Positions 9,601 to 15,520 of a stretch of 22,206 nt of DNA are shown one piece after another (the stretch's first letter is position 1; each line of letters starts with the position of its first letter). The translations under genes and the position numbers were made by a program. The DNA is from Chitinophagaceae bacterium (GTDB lineage: Bacteria; Bacteroidota; Bacteroidia; Chitinophagales; Chitinophagaceae). The DNA lies in contig JAGKWS010000065.1 of the NCBI GenBank assembly GCA_021151685.1, positions 1 to 22,206 of the forward strand. Direction: 5' to 3'. Below the pieces are notes generated by a model. The model made no database searches and was not told where the DNA came from. It saw only the letters and a list, made by a program, of their open reading frames with translations.

Positions 9601-11467
9601 CGGCATGGGCACCAGCCACGTGTACAGGCGCAGTAACCAGTGTGGCATGTGCAAACGACGAACCACCGCCACCGCCAGACCATGCACCACCGCCGCCACC
9701 GTAGTAGCCACCACCACCGGCACCAGATACCCCATCGGCACTGGCATCACCACCAAATACAGAGGCACCAAACTCGCCGGGCATAAAGCCAGTGAAAGTA
9801 GCACCAGTGCCCCCTGCTGTTTGTGTACCGCCTGTAGCAGCAACGCCATCGGCATTCAGGCCACCATTGGCCGCCACCAAATCGCCACCATTGCCACCGG
9901 GTACCGACATATTGGTTACAGTATTATAACCACTACCGGCACCACCACCAGCAACGGCTACGCGGTGGGCAGGTGTTGTTCCATTCAGGCGTATATCGGT
10001 AGCACCACCACCGGCACCACCAAAGCCCATAGTACTACCACCACCATTCATGCCACCTGCTGCACCTGTGGCCGAGCCATTGGCACCGGCACTACCAGTG
10101 TATACGGTCACCACATCGCCGGGGGTTACTGTCAGGTTGCCCGACAGCCTTCCACCCAGGCCCGGTGTAGCCATAGCACTGGTATCACGGCCACCTGCTG
10201 CGCCCGAAATGTCGAAATGCAGGCTGGTAACACCAGCCGGTACGGTCATAGACTGTACCGGCGTGCCCGCATTAAACAGTGTTGTGGTACTGTAAAATAC
10301 GTTGGCTACAGTAGCACCATAACACACCGCGGTATTGGGTGCTACATTTATAGAAGCCGTTTCCAGATAAGTAACTACAAAACCCGTAGTAAGGCTATCT
10401 ATTACACCATTGCCATCAGCATATATCACATTATATACACCGGGCGTAGTGGCCGTGTAGTTATTGCTGGTTTCGCCGGGTATATCGGCACCATCTTTGC
10501 GCCAGCGGTAGCCACCGGTGCCACCTGCTACGGTAAATGTAACACCACTGCCGGGGCATATAGCCAATGCACCCGATGAAGTAACATCGCTGCTATGTGT
10601 TTCAGACACCATGCCACGCAACCTGTGTGGAAAAGTAGCCAATGAAGCACCTACAGTACCTGTAGTATCCCACAAATGCCACGAGCTGCCTGCTGGTTCG
10701 TTTACCGAAGTAAGGAAAGAACCATCACCATCATACATGGCACCTGTTACTCCATTGGCTGGCGTAGGCGCAAACGTAAGCGTTTCTACAGGGGCAGTAC
10801 CCACAGTATCAAACCGCTGCCATGTTATTGGGTTGCCAGACCAACGGTACAGTTTATTATTATCGGCACAGAAAGCCATCACTTCATCTGGTCCCGCTGC
10901 CGAACGTGCACCTTCCGATACCAAAGCACCGGTGGCTTTGTCTATGCGGTACATAGTTTCAGCTGGGGTCTCACCCTCGCTGGTTACACCATAAAGCGTA
11001 CCGTTGATGTTGAAAGATAGAGAAACTATATCCTCTGTGATGGGAGCAATCTGAGTAATACCACCAGTTTGTATATTAATGATACCCAATACCGTTGTAG
11101 CAGGGGTGCCGTCAAGGCGCAAAATACAATAATGATCGCCCGACATTGGGTCTGTGGCAATACTGTTGAACCCGAGGATGATACCTGACGGTGTAGTACT
11201 TGCCAAAAGATGCTTGACCTCGCCAAAACCGGCGCGATTGTAGGTCCATACGTTTCTGCCCGTATCAGACACAGCAGCTACTACTTGGGTAGTACGGGTG
11301 CGGGTTACAGGCTGCGCTTGCGCCTGAAACACAGGTGCAAGACTGGCGGCAACGCCTATCAGGCCCGCCACAATAGCCCGCTGGTATATGGTGCGCCCAG
11401 CCCTTTGGCTGGCGGCCACCTTACCCGTGTTCTCTGATGGTTGAAGGTAGTTTTTTTGCAATTTCAT
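6680..11467 (-). CDS. Giant type IX secreted protein with glycine-rich region and PKD-like repeats
   Basis: The ATG at 11467 gives 1595 residues; a TTG at 11503 also lies in frame but adds a poor N-terminus. An extended signal peptide ends near residue 52 (hydrophobic core 31-46, then QAQAQ). Residues about 63-288 look like a beta-propeller with phrases such as MYRIDKATGALV. An Ig-like domain (304-367) with YRWRKDGADI follows. Residues 408-628 are a glycine-rich region with a VPAGVTSLHFDISGAAGG start and GGGGYYGGGGGAWSGGGGGSSF, like the glycine-rich domain of ALK-type and bacterial surface proteins. Six PKD-like repeats of 89-91 residues run from 792 to 1334, each with a VCDN-type Cys near the start and NGC(T/S)N near the end; a weaker seventh lies at 703-791. 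Residues 1518-1595 are a type A Por sorting domain (VYPNPTSDVVNVEV, LPAGMYLVDC). The role is probably surface adhesion or matrix; this is inference. Confidence 0.92.
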   Translation of the reverse strand: MKLQKNYLQPSENTGKVAASQRAGRTIYQRAIVAGLIGVAASLAPVFQAQAQPVTRTRTTQVVAAVSDTGRNVWTYNRAGFGEVKHLLASTTPSGIILGFNSIATDPMSGDHYCILRLDGTPATTVLGIINIQTGGITQIAPITEDIVSLSFNINGTLYGVTSEGETPAETMYRIDKATGALVSEGARSAAGPDEVMAFCADNNKLYRWSGNPITWQRFDTVGTAPVETLTFAPTPANGVTGAMYDGDGSFLTSVNEPAGSSWHLWDTTGTVGASLATFPHRLRGMVSETHSSDVTSSGALAICPGSGVTFTVAGGTGGYRWRKDGADIPGETSNNYTATTPGVYNVIYADGNGVIDSLTTGFVVTYLETASINVAPNTAVCYGATVANVFYSTTTLFNAGTPVQSMTVPAGVTSLHFDISGAAGGRDTSAMATPGLGGRLSGNLTVTPGDVVTVYTGSAGANGSATGAAGGMNGGGSTMGFGGAGGGATDIRLNGTTPAHRVAVAGGGAGSGYNTVTNMSVPGGNGGDLVAANGGLNADGVAATGGTQTAGGTGATFTGFMPGEFGASVFGGDASADGVSGAGGGGYYGGGGGAWSGGGGGSSFAHATLVTAPVHVAGAHAGSGSGSVSYTVPATYTYSITWSGAAITAGFANVSATAFPSSSSFAVTVPSTAVAGTYTGTLGINNGICTRNYPVSIEVKPIPDVNATTDMQACNGATMTGAAFTGSLTGTQFSWTNSKPSIGLAAADDGDIASFTAINTATGIDTAHIIVTPELNGCYGTPDTFNMVVFPSPKLSVNPGNVCDNVAIAYTPASATTGTSFAWARTTVPGGLTTSAPTASGTGAITETFDNGTPNVIPVVYTFTLTANGCTNTENLSVNVNPTPVLNTFLTPTICDNATFTFNTAGASLTPGVIHSWSRAAVTGIANPATSGTGNISETLDNTTTGTILVTYVDTLKINGCTNTQTIDVNVSPTPVLTSPLTANVCNNSEFDYNATSSSAVDDITWTRAFVPGIASPAANGLDTVNETHSNVTDNPIVVTYDFTLSINGCTNTQAVALTVNPTARLNTTLTPAAVCDSSIFDYEPGSNTIGATFSWVRAGVTGIGNPPSFGTGNPTERLRDTVLFPVVTTYTFTTTINGCSNSENVSVTVNPRPILTNTPLSFAVCDSAQISFIPTGIPLGTYTWSRAFVSGILALQRDNQTGPISEFLKNSTNINRTVQYAIEYSANGCSRTTTVTVLVRPEPTMSSSLTDSACSGVPFTYSGQSQVIPVPELAWTRASVAGISPATGSGAANIAETLINSTPAPLSVTYVYTVTVGGACAKTYNLNVKVRPAAAAPVIAVQPSANLCGASLYQTYGAAEPAAAGTSYTWSATNAEVYATGTGKQYALVNFHGAGTAIVTLTSSVGATGCAGVAHDTVTVGTDTATMPRVIYTNGAFICLKNGVKSYQWGYDDAATLDSVALTGERNQSYFNKTPDFTNRNYWVMVDDGTCVKKAYYNRPDDNTPRYNGVDESLTTMNVYPNPTSDVVNVEVMAITEGAVTVEVSNLLGQSLYRTETNNRTVGINVATLPAGMYLVDCYVAGVKIGTAKFVKN

Positions 11468-11514
11468 AGATAACAAAAATGAGTGGTGAAAATTGAGCAA
11501 CAATTATTCAGGGG

Positions 11515-11548
11515 CAAAGTTAGCGCAAGACGGGCGCAATTGCTGCAA
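11515..11548 (-). promoter_or_regulatory. Proximal promoter candidate of the giant type IX protein gene
   Basis: On the minus strand TTG (11546-11548), a 23-base spacer and TAACTTTG (11515-11522) fit the Bacteroidota consensus, though the spacer is at the long end. It would give a leader of about 40 bases to the ATG at 11467. It also argues against the TTG start at 11503. Confidence 0.4.
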
Positions 11549-11568
11549 CGGACACAAAAAAATAAATG

Positions 11569-11595
11569 CATCTTTACTACATATCTGTAAAGATG
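11569..11595. repeat. Inverted repeat in the leader/promoter region of the giant protein gene
   Basis: CATCTTTAC (11569-11577) and GTAAAGATG (11587-11595) form a perfect 9-bp inverted repeat with a 9-base spacer. It lies between the two promoter candidates of the minus-strand gene, so it could be an operator for the proximal promoter or an RNA hairpin in the leader from the distal one. No T run follows on the minus strand (TGCATTTATTTTT follows after mixed bases), so a terminator role is unlikely. Confidence 0.5.
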
Positions 11596-11699
11596 GCAAC
11601 ACCACACGGAGAATGCTAATGAAATTTAGCCGATATTTAGATGGGGCACTCTATTGAATAACGGGATAATAACGCTTTATTAATTACTGCTTAAGAAAT

Positions 11700-11730
11700 C
11701 AAATTTAGGTAAAACACGCACATTTCCAAA
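11700..11730 (-). promoter_or_regulatory. Distal promoter candidate of the giant type IX protein gene
   Basis: On the minus strand TTTG (11727-11730), a 19-base spacer and TAAATTTG (11700-11707) are a full match to the Bacteroidota vegetative promoter, the best in the window. Transcription would begin near 11694, giving a leader of about 227 bases that contains the inverted repeat at 11569-11595. Confidence 0.6.
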
Positions 11731-11870
11731 TTTTTACAAGCAGGTATACAACCACACCACCCTACCCCATACATATGCTTGTCCATGCAGCCAAGCCCAT
11801 AACGCCAAACAGAGCATGTTAAAAAAAGCAAGCTGCACATCTCAGAAATAGGAAATGTGAAGGAAGTTGT

Positions 11871-11878
11871 TACTTTTG
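11871..11878 (+). promoter_or_regulatory. Possible -7 promoter element of lepB
   Basis: TACTTTTG matches TAnnTTTG exactly and ends 19 bases before the lepB ATG. No TTG lies at the expected distance upstream, so the -33 box is missing or degenerate. Confidence 0.42.
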
Positions 11879-11897
11879 ACAGTAATAAATTGCCCCA

Positions 11898-13103
11898 ATG
11901 GCGTTCTGGAAAAAAAAGGAAGAAGTAACCGGCAATACCACTGCAGGTGAGAAAAAAAAGAAAAAGTCGGTAATACGGGAATGGCTCGATGCTGCGGTGT
12001 TTGCCATAGTAGCCGCAACCATCATACGTACATTCTTTTTCGAGGCCTATACCATACCTACGGGCTCTATGGAAGGTACCATGCTGGTAAACGACTACCT
12101 GTTTGTAAGCAAGCTGGCCTATGGCCCCCGCGTGCCCATGACCCCACTCGCCATCCCGTTGGTACACAACACATTGCCACTTACAGGTGGCAAGTCCTAT
12201 ACCGATGCCGTGCAATGGAAGTACCGCCGCATACCCGGCTTTGGCGATGTGAAACGCAATGACGTAGTGGTATTCAACTTCCCTGCGGGCGATACCGTGG
12301 TGACCAAGTACCCCGACCAGGACTACTACATGCTGTGCCGTGCCATGGGCCGCGAAAATGTACTGGCCAATATGGAAATAATAACCCGGCCTGTAGATAA
12401 AAAAGAAAACTACATAAAACGCTGTGTAGCCATTGCCGGAGACGTGATAGAGGTAAAAGATGCACGCATACACATAAACGGTAGCGAAGCACCCCTGTTC
12501 CCCCACTCCAAACTGAACTATCTGGTAACCACCAACGGCAATATGCCAGGTGCGGGCGATGAGCTGGAACTGGCCGAACGTTTCAACAACAATTTCTACC
12601 GCTACAATCTGGCCAACGACCAGGTGGCCGAAATGCAAAAAGCGACCAATGTAGTATCGGTGAAGCCACTCATAGAGTATGCCGCGGGGGTAGCCCCACA
12701 GGCTCCGGCCGACTGGGTGTTTCCGCACGACACGGCCAACTACAAGTGGAATCGCGACAACTTCGGCCCCATTACTGTACCTAAAAAAGGAGCCACAGTG
12801 GCCCTCACGGCACAGAACATAGCCATGTACCGCCGCATCATTCGCAACTACGAAGGCAATACGCTCGAAGAGCGCGATGGCAAAATATTCATCAACGGAA
12901 AAGAGGCCAACTCTTACACATTTGCCATGGACTACTATTGGATGATGGGTGACAACCGCCACAACTCGCTCGATTCGCGTTATTGGGGCTTTGTACCTGC
13001 CGACCATATTGTGGGCAAGGCATGGTTTGTATGGCTGTCTTATGGCGAAAACGGCATACGCTGGAAGCGTTTGCTGCACGGCATAGGCTCGCTGGAAAAA
13101 TAA
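11898..13103 (+). CDS. lepB: Signal peptidase I
   Basis: This 401-residue enzyme cleaves signal peptides from exported proteins at the outer face of the inner membrane. A Lys-rich cytoplasmic N-terminus (KKKKKS) precedes one membrane segment (about residues 30-48). The catalytic Ser57 lies in IPTGSMEGTML (box B), the general-base Lys174 in YIKRCVAIAGD (box D), and the box E motif GDNRHNSLDSR is at 351-361, followed by FVPADHIVGKAWFVW. About 165 residues separate boxes D and E, far more than in E. coli-type enzymes of similar architecture; a long insert here is usual for Bacteroidota, as I recall. The ATG at 11898 gives the expected short basic tail. The gene lies 19 bases before queA, so the two are probably one operon. 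It would process the signal peptides of the secreted proteins encoded nearby. Confidence 0.96.
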   Translation: MAFWKKKEEVTGNTTAGEKKKKKSVIREWLDAAVFAIVAATIIRTFFFEAYTIPTGSMEGTMLVNDYLFVSKLAYGPRVPMTPLAIPLVHNTLPLTGGKSYTDAVQWKYRRIPGFGDVKRNDVVVFNFPAGDTVVTKYPDQDYYMLCRAMGRENVLANMEIITRPVDKKENYIKRCVAIAGDVIEVKDARIHINGSEAPLFPHSKLNYLVTTNGNMPGAGDELELAERFNNNFYRYNLANDQVAEMQKATNVVSVKPLIEYAAGVAPQAPADWVFPHDTANYKWNRDNFGPITVPKKGATVALTAQNIAMYRRIIRNYEGNTLEERDGKIFINGKEANSYTFAMDYYWMMGDNRHNSLDSRYWGFVPADHIVGKAWFVWLSYGENGIRWKRLLHGIGSLEK

Positions 13104-13122
13104 TATTGCTGTAAGACTGATA

Positions 13123-14376
13123 ATGACACATCCCGGAGAACTGCGGATTGAAGAGTTTACGTACGACTTGCCCGATGCGCAGGTGGCTCATTATCCGCTA
13201 CCCGAACGCGACGCATCTCGTCTGTTACTGTACTCAGACGGACAGATATCTGAAGATACCTACCGCCATCTGGCACAACACCTGCCCGCAGGTGCTACAT
13301 TGGTATTCAATCAGGCCAAAGTGGTACATGCAAGGCTACTTTTTCGTAAAGAAACAGGTGGTGCTATAGAGGTCTTTTGTCTGGCACCAGACAGCCGCTA
13401 TGCCGACATAGCTACGGCCATGCTGCAAAAGGGCGAAGTAATGTGGGAATGTCTTGTGGGTGGTGCATCCAAATGGAAAGCAGGGCAACAATTACAAATA
13501 GTACATACCAACCCGGCCTTTACACTGTATGCCCAAATGCACAGCCGGCGCGAGGGCAGCTATCTGCTGCAATTGCGGTGGACGGATAGCGAATTGACGT
13601 TTGCCGAGGTGCTGCACCATGTGGGCAAGGTGCCCCTGCCTCCTTACCTCAACAGGCAAGCCGAAACACAGGATAGCAGCACGTACCAGACGGTATATGC
13701 CAGAGATGAGGGCAGTGTGGCCGCACCTACTGCGGGCCTGCATTTTACCGACAGGGTACTCAATGACCTGAAAGACAAACAAATAGATACCGCCTTTGTA
13801 ACGCTGCACGTAGGTGCCGGCACCTTTATACCCGTAAAGGCCCATACCATGCACCAACACCCCATGCATGCCGAGTGGATAGAGGTAGAGCAAGCTATTG
13901 TAGCCCGGCTGGCACAACCCGCCACAGGGCCCGTTATTGCGGTAGGCACTACATCGCTGCGCACCATAGAGAGTATATACTGGCTGGGCAACGACTTGCT
14001 AAACGGGCAAGAACCGCAACTGCACGACATTGCAGTTACCCAATGGCAACCCTACGAAACGGCGGTACAACACCCCACACACGCGGCCATGGCGGCTTTG
14101 CTGGCCTATATGCAACGGCACAACCTGCCACGGCTGGTTACACGCACACGCATCATCATAGCACCGGGCTACTCCTTCAGGGTAGCAAGCGGCCTTATCA
14201 CCAATTTCCATCAGCCCAAGTCTACACTGTTACTGCTGGTAGCAGCGGCAACCGGTGGCAACTGGCGGCAGATATATGACTATGCCCTGAACAATGGTTT
14301 CAGGTTTCTGAGCTATGGCGATGGCAGCCTGCTGTGGATTCCGGAAACCAACCGAGTAGCAGCCCACATACGGTAA
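13123..14376 (+). CDS. queA: S-adenosylmethionine:tRNA ribosyltransferase-isomerase
   Basis: This 417-residue cytoplasmic enzyme transfers and rearranges the ribosyl group of S-adenosylmethionine onto preQ1-modified tRNA, giving epoxyqueuosine at the wobble position (34) of GUN-anticodon tRNAs. Family hallmarks seen: the N-terminal FTYDLPDAQVAHYPLPERDASRLL pattern, LVFNQAKVVHARL, a YQTVYARDEGSVAAPTAGLHF segment (about residues 187-207), HVGAGTFIPV (about 227-236) and the C-terminal PGYSFRVASGLITNFHQPKS segment (about 347-366). It is somewhat longer than the typical 340-360 residues; the extra length is spread over the middle and C-terminal parts. It follows lepB by 19 bases. No other queuosine gene is present here. 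Confidence 0.95.
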   Translation: MTHPGELRIEEFTYDLPDAQVAHYPLPERDASRLLLYSDGQISEDTYRHLAQHLPAGATLVFNQAKVVHARLLFRKETGGAIEVFCLAPDSRYADIATAMLQKGEVMWECLVGGASKWKAGQQLQIVHTNPAFTLYAQMHSRREGSYLLQLRWTDSELTFAEVLHHVGKVPLPPYLNRQAETQDSSTYQTVYARDEGSVAAPTAGLHFTDRVLNDLKDKQIDTAFVTLHVGAGTFIPVKAHTMHQHPMHAEWIEVEQAIVARLAQPATGPVIAVGTTSLRTIESIYWLGNDLLNGQEPQLHDIAVTQWQPYETAVQHPTHAAMAALLAYMQRHNLPRLVTRTRIIIAPGYSFRVASGLITNFHQPKSTLLLLVAAATGGNWRQIYDYALNNGFRFLSYGDGSLLWIPETNRVAAHIR

Positions 14377-14512
14377 CAACCCCTATGTAGCTGGCAAAAA
14401 GACAAACAAACCGACAAACAAAGAGACGGTAACGGCTTTTCACAAAAAATTAGAGTACCGGCATTATTTTGCTTACCCGATAAGCCGTAAAATTGTAAAA
14501 ATATCTATACCC
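14377..14512. other. Intergenic region before the MoxR gene
   Basis: These 136 bases include a run of short ACAAA/ACAAAC words and a near match to the -7 element (TTATTTTG at 14464-14471, one consensus base off). No clear terminator for queA is visible. Confidence 0.4.
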
Positions 14513-15520
14513 ATGACAGACGGTGTAATGGACATGCAGGAACAACCATCGGCAATAGGCGCACAGCCCGCTACAGACAGGTTGATAGCCCAGATGGAGC
14601 AGGTAATACGGGGTAAAAGACGACAAATAGAACTGGTAGTAACCTGCCTGCTGGCGGGGGGCCACATACTGATGGAAGACAACCCCGGTACCGGCAAAAC
14701 AGTACTGGCCCGCACGCTGGCCCAATGCATCAGCGGGGGTAATGGCGAGGGACATGTGCTCTTCAAGCGCATACAGTTTACGCCCGACCTGCTACCTATG
14801 GACCTCATAGGCTCGCACATTTTCGACGACCGTAGCCGCGATTTCGTATTCAAAAAAGGTCCGCTGTTCTGTAATGTACTGCTGGCCGATGAAATAAACC
14901 GGGCATCGCCCAAGGTACAGAGTGCCCTGCTGGAGGCCATGGCCGAACATCAGATAACCGTAGGCGACAACACCCTGCTGCTGGAAAAGATGTTCTTTAC
15001 CATAGCTACCCAAAACCCCATAGAAATGGAGGGCACCTACCCCCTGCCGGCTGCCCAGCTCGATCGTTTCTTCATGAAAATCTACTTTGGCTATGTAGAC
15101 GAGGAAACGGAAATGAACATCTATCGCGAGTATCTGGACATAGCCCGCAACCTTGTAGAGCTGAAACAGGTACTGTCCATGCAAGACATACTGCACCTGC
15201 AAGCCGAAGCGGGCAAGGTGTTTGTACACGAAGAAATAGTACGTGCCGTTAGCAACATAGTGCGGCAAACCCGCGTACACCCCGACATATCTCTGGGGGC
15301 AAGTACCCGTAGTGGTATCGCCTTTCTGAAGTGCCTGCGTGCATGGGCATTGATACAGGGCCGCACCTATGTAACCGAAGACGATGTGCGCGACATAACC
15401 CGCCACGTGCTGGACCACAGGCTGGTGTACCGCAACAAAGACGGCAAGCAGAAGGCACTGGACAGCATAGTACTGAAAGAAGCAGAACGACTGGCGAAAC
15501 TGAAGTTATATGCCCGGTAG
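14513..15520 (+). CDS. MoxR-family AAA+ ATPase
   Basis: This 335-residue cytoplasmic protein is a MoxR-type AAA+ chaperone. The Walker A motif is DNPGTGKT (residues 56-63), Walker B is LLADEINRA with Asp126/Glu127, sensor 1 is ATQNP (165-169), and the LDRF motif follows at 183-186. The C-terminal lid (about 230-325) includes the sensor-2 region LGASTRSG. These ATPases usually act with VWA-domain or DUF58 proteins in assembling or activating envelope complexes. No such partner is in the window; instead its last codons overlap the next gene by 11 bases, pointing to translational coupling with a large secreted protein. The ATG at 14513 is followed by a variable N-terminal 20 residues; Met6 and Met8 are alternatives. 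Confidence 0.93.
   Translation: MTDGVMDMQEQPSAIGAQPATDRLIAQMEQVIRGKRRQIELVVTCLLAGGHILMEDNPGTGKTVLARTLAQCISGGNGEGHVLFKRIQFTPDLLPMDLIGSHIFDDRSRDFVFKKGPLFCNVLLADEINRASPKVQSALLEAMAEHQITVGDNTLLLEKMFFTIATQNPIEMEGTYPLPAAQLDRFFMKIYFGYVDEETEMNIYREYLDIARNLVELKQVLSMQDILHLQAEAGKVFVHEEIVRAVSNIVRQTRVHPDISLGASTRSGIAFLKCLRAWALIQGRTYVTEDDVRDITRHVLDHRLVYRNKDGKQKALDSIVLKEAERLAKLKLYAR

Larger units (their letters stand above)
11468..11897. other. Divergent intergenic region
   Basis: This 430-base AT-rich stretch separates the minus-strand giant protein gene from plus-strand lepB. It holds two promoter candidates for the former, one -7 element for the latter and one inverted repeat, each listed separately. I see no small gene, RNA gene or terminator with a T run in it. 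Confidence 0.7.

Noticed and set aside
9605..10579. Thr/Gly/Cys-rich plus-strand open frame (324 codons) within the giant protein gene
   Set aside because: It is the reverse of the glycine-rich coding region (GGN codons read backwards), hence its open length and odd composition.
6680..11503. Upstream TTG at 11503 as the start of the giant protein
   Set aside because: It adds MLLNFHHSFLLS before the ATG at 11467, lies within a few bases of the proximal -7 element, and an ATG with a complete signal peptide follows.
11691..13079. Long minus-strand open frame (462 codons) antisense to lepB
   Set aside because: It covers a gene with all signal peptidase boxes on the other strand, is rich in Tyr, His and Val as expected from the reverse of Bacteroidota codon use, and has no domain.
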